Shown: positions 40,059 to 48,906, counted from the stretch's first letter. The stretch: 64,000 bases of DNA from Candidatus Moranbacteria bacterium GW2011_GWC2_40_12 (GCA_000995965.1 LBYD01000001.1:186001-250000), one strand, 5' to 3'. Program-made: numbers and translations. The notes: generated by a model from the letters alone, not told the origin.

Positions 40059-41627
40059 TTATTCAACCTTTGCCCCTTTTCCGATTCCGGCCATTTCTTT
40101 CCTCTTAGCTTTCGTTATGTTTTCATATCCGATTGAAACGGCAAAGTTTTTGGATGAGAGCTGGCGGCGCAAACCGTTCTCTATGAAATAGTATTTCTTT
40201 CCATAATTCACGGCCGCCCCGTCCCGGAAGGAAAGATTCCCTTTCGTTTTGTATTTTTTGAGGAGCTTTATGGAAACATTCACGGCCATTTCCCTCGAAA
40301 ATGTTGCCCGGAATACATTTTTTGTGATTTTTTTCTTTTTGCCTCCGGCTAACACATAAAAATAAGTTTTGAAGTTTTTCGTGATAATCGTCCCTTCCGG
40401 GAAAACACCCGCGCTGTCAATTGTCTCGCCTTCCGCATAGTGCGCACTTTCGCTTTCAGAAATTTCGTGCGCCGATCCAAGATCAACCGACTCCAGCTCC
40501 GCGCTCGAAAGATTCAATTTTCTTTTTTGATCGCCGGAAATAATATAATAGTTCCCGCCGGAATCTTTCACAAAAGCGCCGCTCCGAAATCCAGCTTCTG
40601 CTCCCGCGGCATAGCTCGCCCACTTTTCCGCGCTGATTTCGACGATATTCGCCCCGTTATAATTTGCCGCCAAAACCGCCCCGATGGAAATTGGCCGGAG
40701 AATTCCGTTTTCTAAAATCCCTTTTTGATCGCTGCCAGACACCCCGAAGATCGTCCCCGAAGGATAATTTCCAGAAAAACTGCCGGCTCGTGTCCCTCCT
40801 TCAAGGGCATACGCGGCCAACTGGGTGGCCGAAATTTCAATCACGGGCTGCTTAGCGCTGCCGGAGATTTTTTTTCCGTCCCTTATTTCATATGTTGCGC
40901 CGTCTCCCGAAATTTGATAAGCATAATTGCCATAGGTTGAGGCTAAACTGTCCGAAGAGTTCCGAATGTCAGCCATCAGTTTGTATATATTCTTGCCCGG
41001 ACAGGCCGTGCTGGCAACGTTGCGGTGTCCAATGACAGCATTATCGAGCGATTTGCTGAAAAATTTTAGGCTTGATTTCACGGATATATTATTGTTCGAA
41101 GACAGCCAGCCGATCAATTTCTGCAGCGAGTCTTTCGCCTCAGAAGACAGATGTTCATTTTCATAATTTCCGAGAACCGCGATACCGATCGAACCTTTGT
41201 TATAATTTGTCCCTTTATAATACGAGTGTCCGCCAATGACTCCGTTCCCTCCGTATCGACCCTCAAAAATGGCGCCATCCTTTCCGATGATATAGTTATA
41301 TCCGATATCACCCCATTTTCGGGTATAGGAATGGTACCTGTATATTTTTTTAATCTGCTTTGAGGTCGAGCTTTTATAATTCGTCGCCGTATGATGGATT
41401 ATGATCACTTCCGGATCCTCGTATTCCGCCGGCCAGACTTTTTTCGTGCGTTTTTCATAAGTCGCGCTTGACCACGAGGAACGCGGGTAGATTGTCGGAA
41501 CAGAAGATGCAACCTGCTTTTTTTCAACTCCCGTTTTCGCGAAAATCATCCCCGCGCCCGGAAAGGAAAAACAAAAAATCAGCAGCAAAAAAAGAGTAGA
41601 TGTAAATTTTATTTTTTGTTGTTTCAT
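40059..41627 (-). CDS. Exported PGRP-type N-acetylmuramoyl-L-alanine amidase with C-terminal repeats
   Basis: A protein of 522 residues from the ATG at 41627. A signal peptide (about 1-30) precedes an Amidase_2/PGRP domain: VIIIHHTATN supplies a zinc histidine, YNYIIGKDGAIFEGRYG is the family core, and GHRNVASTACPGKNIYKLM has the second histidine and the cysteine ligand. It should cut the bond between muramic acid and the peptide stem. The C-terminal half (about 235-520) is built of repeats such as YYIISGDQKRKLNLSSAELES, FYVLAGGKKKKITKNVF and YYFIENGLRRQLSSKNF, which may bind the cell surface. It follows the RlpA-like gene closely. Confidence 0.88.
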   Translation of the reverse strand: MKQQKIKFTSTLFLLLIFCFSFPGAGMIFAKTGVEKKQVASSVPTIYPRSSWSSATYEKRTKKVWPAEYEDPEVIIIHHTATNYKSSTSKQIKKIYRYHSYTRKWGDIGYNYIIGKDGAIFEGRYGGNGVIGGHSYYKGTNYNKGSIGIAVLGNYENEHLSSEAKDSLQKLIGWLSSNNNISVKSSLKFFSKSLDNAVIGHRNVASTACPGKNIYKLMADIRNSSDSLASTYGNYAYQISGDGATYEIRDGKKISGSAKQPVIEISATQLAAYALEGGTRAGSFSGNYPSGTIFGVSGSDQKGILENGILRPISIGAVLAANYNGANIVEISAEKWASYAAGAEAGFRSGAFVKDSGGNYYIISGDQKRKLNLSSAELESVDLGSAHEISESESAHYAEGETIDSAGVFPEGTIITKNFKTYFYVLAGGKKKKITKNVFRATFSREMAVNVSIKLLKKYKTKGNLSFRDGAAVNYGKKYYFIENGLRRQLSSKNFAVSIGYENITKAKRKEMAGIGKGAKVE

Positions 41628-41665
41628 ATATTTCACTTACTTGATCTTGCTGCAAAGAAAATAAT

Positions 41666-42625
41666 TCAATCCACTTTCCCCAATTTCGTGTGCTCGTCCA
41701 CATATTGAAATGTGCAGGTTTCGTTGTTTTTTGCGTCAATTGCGTCGAAAGCCTCCGGTGAAAGCCCTCCGACGCGGTTGGTCCAGATGGCCGGACCGGC
41801 TTCCAAAATTGAAGCGACGACTTTTTTGCCATTTTTTTCATTGGTAACCAATACTTTTTTCTTCTTGAACCAGTTTTTCTTGTCGGAATCAAGATGCAGA
41901 GCGCGCGTTATTCTTTCCCAGTTTCCGCCTTTATACCTGTATTCTTGTTTCACGCTGTCGTTTTTTTCGTGCGATAATTTGGAGCTTTTGTAGCCTCTCT
42001 TCAGTCCTTTTAATTTATCTCCGCTTTTTGAAGAGTAGCGGATATACTCGTTTCCTATTTTTACGTAGCCAGACTTAGCAAAATTATCGCCGGATTTCAA
42101 CGTTATGGATTTCTCGTCTTTCGAAACATTTTCATTCAGTTCTGATTCCGGCTCGATCCAATCGGCATACCCCCAGCGCATGTTCACGTAATACACTTCC
42201 TCTTCCTTGTCGCTCTTGCCAAGCGGGCCAAAGGCGCCGTATCCGCCAGCCATTCCGTTTCGGCAGGAAGAAGGCGTGTCTGTCATTGAATAGTGGTTTG
42301 AAGCGGACTGGCTTTTTTTGAGCCAAAGATGCTGTTCCCGGGCGATTTTTCCGGATTCCGCGGGCAGAGGATATTTTCCTTCAATTATTTTCACGCCTTC
42401 GCCCGAAACGCCGCTATACGCATCGTTTTGCGCGCCTTGGTATTTTTTCACCGCTTTCCGGTATTCGCTCCGGCTGACTTTGGGAAGATATTTCTGCCAA
42501 TAACTTTCTGGAACGCTGTTTTTTTCAAGGAGTTTCTGCCATTTTGATTTTTTAGCCGCATGCGAAAAAGAAGCTATTCCAAAAATAGCAATCAAAACCA
42601 AAAATATTTTCCATTTATTTGGCAT
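41666..42625 (-). CDS. Exported RlpA-like (double-psi beta-barrel) protein
   Basis: From the ATG at 42625 this is a 319-residue protein with a signal peptide (WKIFLVLIAIFGIASFSHAA). AAAGGTG lies about 10 bases before the start. Near the C-terminus KKVLVTNEKNGKKVVASILEAGPAIWTNRVGGLSPEAFDAI resembles the double-psi barrel of RlpA and expansins (VTN..NGK..V..I..xGP....GLS..A). The catalytic aspartate of lytic transglycosylases is not clearly kept. Several Cys occur in SSCRNGMAG and NETCTF. Its downstream neighbour is an amidase, so both likely work on peptidoglycan; this is inference. Confidence 0.6.
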   Translation of the reverse strand: MPNKWKIFLVLIAIFGIASFSHAAKKSKWQKLLEKNSVPESYWQKYLPKVSRSEYRKAVKKYQGAQNDAYSGVSGEGVKIIEGKYPLPAESGKIAREQHLWLKKSQSASNHYSMTDTPSSCRNGMAGGYGAFGPLGKSDKEEEVYYVNMRWGYADWIEPESELNENVSKDEKSITLKSGDNFAKSGYVKIGNEYIRYSSKSGDKLKGLKRGYKSSKLSHEKNDSVKQEYRYKGGNWERITRALHLDSDKKNWFKKKKVLVTNEKNGKKVVASILEAGPAIWTNRVGGLSPEAFDAIDAKNNETCTFQYVDEHTKLGKVD

Positions 42626-42677
42626 TTTTCGAAACACCTTTTTTTCTTATTATTTAAATCCCAGTGTTTCTGTTTGC

Positions 42678-42683
42678 ATTATA
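42678..42683 (-). promoter_or_regulatory. Extended -10 upstream of the RlpA-like gene
   Basis: Minus strand TTGTGATATAAT, identical to the element upstream of the Clp-type ATPase gene. No good -35. Confidence 0.55.
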
Positions 42684-42723
42684 TCACAATGACCGAAAAG
42701 ATGCACAATTCTTTCAAAATACG

Positions 42724-43938
42724 TTATTCATAACGAAGAGCTTCTATCGGATTCAAGTTTGCCGCTCTTCGCGCCGGGTAAAATCCAAAAACAATTCCGA
42801 CAACCGCCGAAACGCCAAAAGCATAGAAGACTGAAGAAAGAGAAATTCTGGTGTTGAGGCTGACAAAATTATTCACCAAAAGTGACGCCCCCCAGCCAAG
42901 CACAATGCCGATCGCCCCGCCTAAAAATGTCAGCACGACCGCCTCGGCCAGAAATTGAAGATTGATATACTTTTTCCTTAGCCCCACCGCTTTGCGCAGT
43001 CCAATTTCACGCGTTCTTTCGGTGACATTAGTCAGCATCATATTCATGATCCCGATCCCTCCCACAAGAAGTGATATTCCCGCAATGGACGAGAGAAGGA
43101 TGGTAAACGTACTGGTTATGCTCGTTGCCGTGGCGATGATGTCATTTTGATTCATGATGCGAAAGTCGGCCTGCGTCGGATCGGATATTTTGTGGCGGTC
43201 CAGAAGAAGAGCTGAAATTTGTTCCTGAACTGAAGTCATGGATGCCTGATCCGCGGCGGCGACACCAATGTCGGACAGATAATCGTTCCCGGACAAAAAG
43301 TGTTGGGCGGAGGACAGAGGAACAAAAATATTGCTGTCGGGGTTATTGAAACCGGATCCGCCCTTGGATTCTGTGACTCCGACCACCTGAAAATCAACGT
43401 TTCTTATTTTGACTGATTGGCCGACCGGATTGGCATTCACGCCGAACAAATCATTCCTCGTTGTTGGACCAAGAATGGCCACTTTGGCTGAGGTTTTTTG
43501 CTGCTGGTCGCTAAAAAAAGAGCCGATATTCATTTTCACGTTCCGGACAACAAGATAGTCCTTCACTGTTCCAACTACTTCGGCGTTGGTATTTGTGCCT
43601 TTGGCGGTTATTTGGTAGCGCTTTGAGGCTTCGGGAGCAACCGCCTTCACATTTTGCACCTGGCTTTTTATCGCGTCGGCGTCTTCAATAACCAAAGTTT
43701 GAGAACTGCCGGCTCCCTGGCTGATTCCGCCTACTCGCTGTGCCCCCGGCATCACCACAATCAAGTTTGAACCGATTGATTCGATATCGCTTTCGATGGT
43801 GCTTTTCGCTCCCTGTCCGATAGCCACCATCGTGATCACTGAAGCTATCCCGATGACAATACCCAAAATCGTCAGGCCCGAACGGGCCTTATTTCCGGAA
43901 AGTGAACGTATTGTTTCTCGAAACAGGTCCTGGATCAT
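42724..43938 (-). CDS. MacB/FtsX-type ABC transporter permease
   Basis: A 404-residue permease from the ATG at 43938 (the longer frame overlaps the ATPase gene). The first helix NKARSGLTILGIVIGIASVITMVAIGQGA is typical of MacB; the MacB_PCD-like extracellular domain spans about 45-260; three helices near the C-terminus end in FGFYPARRAANLNPIEALRYE, the FtsX-family ending. With the ATPase and adaptor next to it, it forms a MacAB-like exporter of small molecules or peptides. Confidence 0.9.
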   Translation of the reverse strand: MIQDLFRETIRSLSGNKARSGLTILGIVIGIASVITMVAIGQGAKSTIESDIESIGSNLIVVMPGAQRVGGISQGAGSSQTLVIEDADAIKSQVQNVKAVAPEASKRYQITAKGTNTNAEVVGTVKDYLVVRNVKMNIGSFFSDQQQKTSAKVAILGPTTRNDLFGVNANPVGQSVKIRNVDFQVVGVTESKGGSGFNNPDSNIFVPLSSAQHFLSGNDYLSDIGVAAADQASMTSVQEQISALLLDRHKISDPTQADFRIMNQNDIIATATSITSTFTILLSSIAGISLLVGGIGIMNMMLTNVTERTREIGLRKAVGLRKKYINLQFLAEAVVLTFLGGAIGIVLGWGASLLVNNFVSLNTRISLSSVFYAFGVSAVVGIVFGFYPARRAANLNPIEALRYE

Positions 43939-43952
43939 GTGGCACAAAGATA

Positions 43953-44630
43953 TCAATTTTTTTCGTCTTTCTCGATCAATCCGTCGCGAACGGAAATGAC
44001 ACGCCGCGCGAACTGGGCGATTTCCATTTCGTGAGTGATTATTATAATAGTATGTCCTTTGCTGTTGAGCTCCTGAAAAGTTTTCATCACCACACGGCTT
44101 GTTCTTGTGTCGAGATTTCCAGTCGGCTCATCCGCAAGAATGATAGAAGGGTCGTTGATGAGAGCCCGGGCCACAGCCACGCGCTGCATCTGTCCGCCGG
44201 ACAGCTGGTTGGATAAATTGAAAAATTTGCTTTCCTCAAGGCCGACATACTTCAGGGTTTCACGAGCCTTAGCTTTTCTTTTCTTCATCGGCATATCCGA
44301 AAAAACAAGCGGGAGCATGACATTCTGAAGAACGGTTGTCCGGGGAAGAAGATTGAAAGACTGAAAAACAAAGCCTATTTTCCCCCGCCGGAGATCCGAA
44401 AGTTCGTTGTCAGTCAGACGCGAAACTTCTTTTCCTTCTAAAAAATATTGGCCGCCGGTCGGAGTATCAAGCGCCCCAAGAATATGCATAAGCGTTGATT
44501 TTCCAGATCCCGAAGGCCCGACAATGGCAACAAACTCCCCCTTTTCGATCCTAAAAGAAATGCCGCAGACCGCCTGGGTTTCAACATCGCCGTTTATATA
44601 CGTTTTGCATAAATTATTGCAAACAATCAT
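43953..44630 (-). CDS. ABC transporter ATP-binding protein (MacB/LolD type)
   Basis: A 225-residue ATPase: Walker A GPSGSGKST at about 39-47, Q-loop FVFQSFNLLP, signature LSGGQMQRVAVARAL, Walker B IILADEPTGNLD, and H-loop IIITHE. NLDTRTS and the LPRTTVLQNVMLPL segment are typical of the lipoprotein/macrolide export group. It lies directly upstream of the permease. The adaptor gene is about 140 bases further upstream. Confidence 0.93.
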   Translation of the reverse strand: MIVCNNLCKTYINGDVETQAVCGISFRIEKGEFVAIVGPSGSGKSTLMHILGALDTPTGGQYFLEGKEVSRLTDNELSDLRRGKIGFVFQSFNLLPRTTVLQNVMLPLVFSDMPMKKRKAKARETLKYVGLEESKFFNLSNQLSGGQMQRVAVARALINDPSIILADEPTGNLDTRTSRVVMKTFQELNSKGHTIIIITHEMEIAQFARRVISVRDGLIEKDEKN

Positions 44631-44639
44631 ATCAAATTA

Positions 44640-44770
44640 AAAAATCAAATATCAAAGTGAAAAATGACAATGTAAAATGAAAAATGTTTTTATTTCAAAG
44701 ACTTTTTGACCTTTGATCATTTTTGAATTTTGAACTGTAATTTTGATTTTTGATTTTTACATTTTTAACT
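44640..44770. repeat. A/T-rich degenerate repeats between exporter genes
   Basis: Words such as AAAAATCAAAATTACAG, TTCAAAATTCAAAAATGATC and AAAAATGACAATGTAAAATG repeat with small changes on both strands. It contains no reading frame. Related TTCAAAATTC units occur inside the GT4 gene near 48305-48340 and at 48990-49060. Confidence 0.6.
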
Positions 44771-44773
44771 TTC

Positions 44774-45952
44774 TTAGTCCTGTCTTCCGCCGCCGCCCAA
44801 GCCCGGAAGTCGGATTCCGCTGCTGCCGGTTCTATTTGAACTTGAAGCGCTGGCACTTGCGGCCGCGGTGGAGTTTATTGTTTGTATCACAACTTTGTCT
44901 CCCGCCTTGATGCCGCTAATAATCTCTGTTTCCGTGCTGTTTGAAATTCCGGCCTGCACGCTTTTCTTTTCGGGAGCATTTCTTGCCAACACTTCAACAT
45001 AATCGCCATCCCCGTCATTTTTGACCGCGCTTGAAGGAACAATCAAGACATTTTGTTTCACATCGGTGATGATTGACGCCGAAACACTCATCTCGGGCTT
45101 CACGCGGCTGTCAAGAGAATCAAAACAAATGGTAACGTCATAGGTAACCACTCCTTGATCCTGCGTTCCCAGCGAATCAATTTTTTCGACTATTCCTGAA
45201 GTTTTCAGTCCTTCAACTGCGTCAAATTTGATCATCGCCTTTTGGCCGATCGAAACATTGGCAATATCCACTTCGTTCACTTGCACCTGATTTTTCATCG
45301 TCCCGAGATCTCCGATGATAATCGGAACTTGCCGCGTGCTTCCCGAAGAAACCTTGCTTAGGTCATCCCCGTTTTTTATGTTCACCGCGTTGACCGTTCC
45401 ATCAATCGGAGAAACGACCCGCCTCTCGGCTGCGTTTGATTTTTGATTGGCAAGATCGGCCCCTGAAGAAACAAGCGCTTGCTCGGCAGATGCGACTGAA
45501 GCTTCGGCTGCTTCAAATTTTTGCTTGAGAGCCGCTTTGTTTTTTGAAGTTGTCGCGTCAAGATCGGCTCTGGCCTGTTTTTTTGAGGCTTTCGCTGATT
45601 CGAGCGAACTCAAAGCTTGCGCATAGGAAGTTTGAGATTTAGAAACGCTGACAGAAAGATCATCATTGTCAATGCTGAAAAGAAACTGCCCTCTTGTCAC
45701 TTTGTCTCCAATATTCACTGCGAGATTCGCGACTGTTCCGGTGATTGTTGGATCAATATTCGAGCTTTGGTCGACAATCACGTTTCCGCTCGCCGAAATC
45801 GAGGAAGTCAGTGTCCCCGTTTGGGCTGTCGCCGTGACATATTTGACCTGGCTTGCGGTTGATTTGGAATTGCTATACCACCAATAGCTTCCCCCGGCTA
45901 TCACGATGATTGCAATCCCGATATACGCTTTCCTGGACTTTAGGTAGTTCAT
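44774..45952 (-). CDS. MacA/HlyD-type membrane-fusion (adaptor) protein
   Basis: A 392-residue protein with an N-terminal membrane anchor (IGIAIIVIAGGSYWWYS), a lipoyl half-motif (GNVIVDQSSNIDPTITGTVANLAVNIGDKV), a coiled-coil hairpin (about 105-175), the second lipoyl half (RRVVSPIDGTVNAVNIKNGDDL) and beta-barrel domains. The C-terminus is Ser/Ala- then Gly-rich (SASASSSNRTGSSGI...LGGGGRQD), probably flexible. In bacteria with one membrane such adaptors work with MacB without an outer-membrane channel. It lies upstream of the ATPase and permease genes. Confidence 0.9.
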   Translation of the reverse strand: MNYLKSRKAYIGIAIIVIAGGSYWWYSNSKSTASQVKYVTATAQTGTLTSSISASGNVIVDQSSNIDPTITGTVANLAVNIGDKVTRGQFLFSIDNDDLSVSVSKSQTSYAQALSSLESAKASKKQARADLDATTSKNKAALKQKFEAAEASVASAEQALVSSGADLANQKSNAAERRVVSPIDGTVNAVNIKNGDDLSKVSSGSTRQVPIIIGDLGTMKNQVQVNEVDIANVSIGQKAMIKFDAVEGLKTSGIVEKIDSLGTQDQGVVTYDVTICFDSLDSRVKPEMSVSASIITDVKQNVLIVPSSAVKNDGDGDYVEVLARNAPEKKSVQAGISNSTETEIISGIKAGDKVVIQTINSTAAASASASSSNRTGSSGIRLPGLGGGGRQD

Positions 45953-45992
45953 ATTATGAATATTCGGTCATAAGAAACATTGGTCTTTATTT

Positions 45993-46484
45993 TCAATTAT
46001 TGCTCGCAAACACTCGAATAAGGTCGGCGCTCACAGTCCCGTCGTCTCCCGGTTTTCCCATCACAACAATCCGGTCGTCATTTTTGAGTTCATTCACGCT
46101 GATAGTGTCTCGGCCCCGCTTGATGAGAGTTTTGTCATCCACTGCGATTGAGTTCTCCTGCCCGTCGCGGTCTTTCAAAACGATTTTATTGTCGGTAATA
46201 GATATAATCTCCCCCGCGATTCCGTGGGCGTTCCGGAACCCGCGGCCTTCGAAATCGCGCATCATTTCGCCCGGATCTCTTCCCGGCCCCCTCATCCCCG
46301 CCGGTCCGCGAAACGGCCCGCCGAAATTGCGTTCATAATTTTCCCCGAATTTATAGGAGAATCGCGCCTTTTTGAGTCCAACCGCCACCCCTCCGGCAAA
46401 ACTCACCAGAGCAACGAAAATAACGCCGACAAAAAGCACGGCAATCTGGAAACCTTTTGATTTTATTTTTTCCTGGATGTTCAT
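45993..46484 (-). CDS. Membrane-anchored DUF5666-like protein
   Basis: A 163-residue protein with a transmembrane helix (about 14-35), a Gly/Pro/Arg/Phe-rich linker (FGGPFRGPAGMRGPGRDPG), and a small beta domain HGIAGEIISITDNKIVLKDRDGQENSIAVDDKTLIKRGRDTISVNELKNDDRIVVMGKPGDDG, here described by its ends HGIAGEIISI and VVMGKPGDDG, like the OB-like DUF5666. It lies 40 bases upstream of the adaptor gene in the same direction and may modulate the exporter; that link is positional only. Confidence 0.65.
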   Translation of the reverse strand: MNIQEKIKSKGFQIAVLFVGVIFVALVSFAGGVAVGLKKARFSYKFGENYERNFGGPFRGPAGMRGPGRDPGEMMRDFEGRGFRNAHGIAGEIISITDNKIVLKDRDGQENSIAVDDKTLIKRGRDTISVNELKNDDRIVVMGKPGDDGTVSADLIRVFASNN

Positions 46485-46558
46485 TGAATATTAATTCTTC
46501 GCTAATTACGAATATTTTTCATTCGTATATTCGCAAGAGATTTGTAATTCGTAAAGAA
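46484..46558. repeat. ATTCGTA repeats upstream of the DUF5666-like gene
   Basis: CTAATTACGAATA, CATTCGTATATTCG and TTTGTAATTCGTAAAG are copies of the words found at 24592-24682 and 34303-34336. Confidence 0.65.
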
Positions 46559-46562
46559 TGAG

Positions 46563-46970
46563 CTAACTTATATGTTTATAATATTTAATCTCGTTTGATC
46601 TAAAATATATTTTCATCGCCACCAACAGCAAAAACACCGGCGCGAGAATGGCAGCCAAGTGCGCCGCCGGAAAAGTTTCAAGAAGCGAAAAAGCAAAATC
46701 CTTCCAGAAGGAAGCGACGGCTGATGTATCAGAGAATATTAGCTTCAATAAGCTCCAGAATTCCGATTCGGCAATCCCATTCCAGAAATTCACGATAACG
46801 AAAACAAAAGCCCCCAGCGATCCCAGTGTCAGCGTATCCGCGAAAATCAGCCCTTTCTTCGCCTGCCAGCTTTTTTCCAAAGCTATCGACTTTAATATAT
46901 TCCCTTCGAGCTCCCGCGAAGGTTCGATATTTTCGAGTTTTTTGAACAGTTTTTCGATATTTTGGGTCAT
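46563..46970 (-). CDS. Two-helix membrane protein, candidate anti-sigma factor
   Basis: From the ATG at 46970 the protein has 135 residues: a cytoplasmic N-terminal part of about 45 residues (MTQNIEKLFKKLENIEPSRELEGNILKSIALEKS), then two transmembrane segments (about 47-66 and 98-122). It follows the ECF sigma gene in the same direction after a spacer of about 185 bases, the usual place of a membrane anti-sigma factor. No zinc-type HxxxCxxC motif is present, so assignment rests on size, topology and position. Confidence 0.5.
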   Translation of the reverse strand: MTQNIEKLFKKLENIEPSRELEGNILKSIALEKSWQAKKGLIFADTLTLGSLGAFVFVIVNFWNGIAESEFWSLLKLIFSDTSAVASFWKDFAFSLLETFPAAHLAAILAPVFLLLVAMKIYFRSNEIKYYKHIS

Positions 46971-47155
46971 GGCTTTAATACGACTTAGATAATATATCGG
47001 GCGCAAAACACCAATAGAATCTTATTATTATTTCTTGTATAAGCATCTATTTGAATTGTGTCGCAAAACATGCCATTCTCCTGGATGCCAAGAAATCGGG
47101 CATAATCAATAAGTGCCCTTCCAAAGAATACCCAAGAAGCTCTCATAGCTATCAG
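46971..47155. other. Spacer between the ECF sigma and candidate anti-sigma genes
   Basis: About 185 bases with no clear terminator or promoter. A 9-codon frame (MACFATQFK) is present by chance-level evidence only. Confidence 0.4.
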
Positions 47156-47707
47156 CTATTTGAGGGTTTCTTTTAGCTTCCCCAACCCCCTTTGATGCCG
47201 GCTCTTAACTGTGTTGTAGGGTTCGCCCAGAATTTCGGCGATTTCGTGGAGGGAAAAGTCTTCTTTATAGTGCAAAAGTAAAATCGCGCGGTAACGCGGC
47301 GGAATTTTTGATAATATTTTTTCCAGATCTTCTGTGATATTTTTTCGCTCCAGAATTTCGTCCGGCAGGATTTCATCGCCGGATATATTTTCAAGAGCAT
47401 TATTTCCTTCATCATCCTCGAATTTTGAAAACAAAATCTCTTTTTTCTTTTTGAGCCAGTCAAAAGTCGTATTTTTGGCGATGGTGAAAAGCCACGTTCT
47501 GAATTTTTTATCCGGATCATATTTCTTAAAATTTTTCCATACTTTCACAAAAGTCTCTTGAGTCAAGTCTTCGGCCGTGTCGCGATTATTGACCAGTCTG
47601 AAAATAAAATTATAGGCCGGCTTCAGATGTTTTTTCACCAGCTCCGAAAAAGCGGCTTCATTGCCGCTTAAGTATTCTTCAATTATTTTTTCATCGCTTT
47701 TTTCCAT
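47156..47707 (-). CDS. ECF-type RNA polymerase sigma factor
   Basis: A 183-residue sigma-70 family factor from the ATG at 47707 (MEKSDEKIIEEYLSGNEAAF); the longer frame adds an unlikely 35 residues. Region 2 is AFSELVKKHLKPAYNFIFRLVNNRDTAEDLTQETFVKVWKNF with the conserved DxxQETF, and region 4 is LSKIPPRYRAILLLHYKEDFSLHEIAEILGEPYNTVKSRHQRGLGKL with the helix-turn-helix. It would direct RNA polymerase to a small regulon, maybe the envelope and exporter genes nearby. Confidence 0.92.
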   Translation of the reverse strand: MEKSDEKIIEEYLSGNEAAFSELVKKHLKPAYNFIFRLVNNRDTAEDLTQETFVKVWKNFKKYDPDKKFRTWLFTIAKNTTFDWLKKKKEILFSKFEDDEGNNALENISGDEILPDEILERKNITEDLEKILSKIPPRYRAILLLHYKEDFSLHEIAEILGEPYNTVKSRHQRGLGKLKETLK

Positions 47708-47772
47708 GTTCTGCCGAAAATTCTCAAGGTAGTCAAATTTATCCACGTGGAGGAAAATGACCACTTTTTCTC

Positions 47773-47795
47773 TTCCCAACATCCGATGTTGGGAA
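47773..47795. repeat. Perfect palindrome upstream of the ECF sigma gene
   Basis: TTCCCAACAT-CCG-ATGTTGGGAA, 10-bp arms, just after the GT4 stop. It lacks a T-tract. Its CCAACAT/ATGTTGG arms match the palindrome inserted in pheT at 13150-13192. Confidence 0.7.
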
Positions 47796-47796
47796 A

Positions 47797-48906
47797 TTAG
47801 CTTTTTAGCCAATCGAGCGTTTCACGGGCGCATTTATCCCAGGAAAAGTCTTTCACTCGTTCAAGTCCCCTTTCTTTCAGCTGGTTTTTGAGTGTAGCGT
47901 TTTCCAGAACTTCCCGCAATGATTTTGCCAGCTCAATCGGATTATTTGGCTTATATAGAAGGCCGCTTTCCCGCAAGATTTCGCCCAAACTTGAATTATT
48001 CGCCGCAATGACTGGTACTCCGCAGGCCATGGCTTCAACAGCGGGAAGGCCGAATCCTTCGTAGAGCGAAGGCAAAACAAACGCTTCCGCGCCCCGGAGG
48101 AGGGCCGGAAGATCTTTCGTCCTGAACTTACCCAGATATATTACGCCTTCGGTGGATTTTATTTTCTCGAGAATTGGCCCGTATTGCCAGCCAAGATCGC
48201 CCGCGATTGCCAGTTTCAAATCCGAAAAATTTTTTTTTATAATTTCATAGGCTTCAATCAGCGTTTCAATATTTTTCCGCGGCTGGATGGCGCCGACATA
48301 GATTATGAATTTTGAATTTTGAATTTTGAATTTTGAAAGCGTATTTCTTATTCGCTCTGTGGATATATTTTCGTTAAACAATTCCTTGTCGTAGCCATGG
48401 TAGATCACTTTTATTTTTTCTTCGCGGAGATGCGGATAAAATTCCAGCAAGTCTTTTTTGGTCGAACGCGAAATCGCGATCAGTTTGTCAGCGTGGCGCG
48501 CGGCATAATCAGTGAACCAGTTCAGCCGCCGCAAATCTTTTTTTGGAAAAAATTGCGGAAAAAACTTGAAAGCCAGATCATGGATCGTCACAACGGTTTT
48601 TGTTTTTTTTGAGCGAAGATACGGAAGCGAATGCATCGGCATCCAGAGAACATCCGGTTTCTCTCGAAATATTTCCCAGCCGAACCGCGTCTGCGTCCAC
48701 CATAAAGGAAAAGATAATTTTTTGATTTTATAATTCCTAAACACGGGGAAGGCCAATTCGGGATTGAATTCCGATTTGTGATAAATCAAAAATTGATCCC
48801 GATCGTCAGCATCGGGACCAAAATTTTTGAGCATATTCTGGATATATATCCGCGTACCGTCGATCCGGGAATGATCAAGGTCGGACGCGTTGACAGCGAT
48901 CCGCAT
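47797..48906 (-). CDS. Glycosyltransferase family 4
   Basis: A 369-residue GT-B enzyme. VTIHDLAFKFFPQFFP and the N-terminal NASDLDHSRIDGTRIYIQNML fit the acceptor domain; IIYVGAIQPRKNIETLIEAY begins the donor domain, and EAFVLPSLYEGFGLPAVEAMACGVPVIA holds the conserved E(x7)E pair that binds the nucleotide sugar. At 191-200 the linker between domains contains SKFKIQNSKF, encoded by near-tandem TTCAAAATTC units, an apparent insertion. It opens the polysaccharide region. The sugar transferred is unknown; a mannosyl- or rhamnosyltransferase is possible given the rml genes. Confidence 0.9.
   Translation of the reverse strand: MRIAVNASDLDHSRIDGTRIYIQNMLKNFGPDADDRDQFLIYHKSEFNPELAFPVFRNYKIKKLSFPLWWTQTRFGWEIFREKPDVLWMPMHSLPYLRSKKTKTVVTIHDLAFKFFPQFFPKKDLRRLNWFTDYAARHADKLIAISRSTKKDLLEFYPHLREEKIKVIYHGYDKELFNENISTERIRNTLSKFKIQNSKFIIYVGAIQPRKNIETLIEAYEIIKKNFSDLKLAIAGDLGWQYGPILEKIKSTEGVIYLGKFRTKDLPALLRGAEAFVLPSLYEGFGLPAVEAMACGVPVIAANNSSLGEILRESGLLYKPNNPIELAKSLREVLENATLKNQLKERGLERVKDFSWDKCARETLDWLKS

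Noticed and set aside
46971..47155. Small ORF in the ECF/anti-sigma spacer
   Set aside because: Nine codons, no ribosome-binding site.
47773..47795. Terminator for the GT4 gene
   Set aside because: The stem is perfect but is followed by GAGAAAAAG on the minus strand, not by T residues, so it is listed as a repeat.
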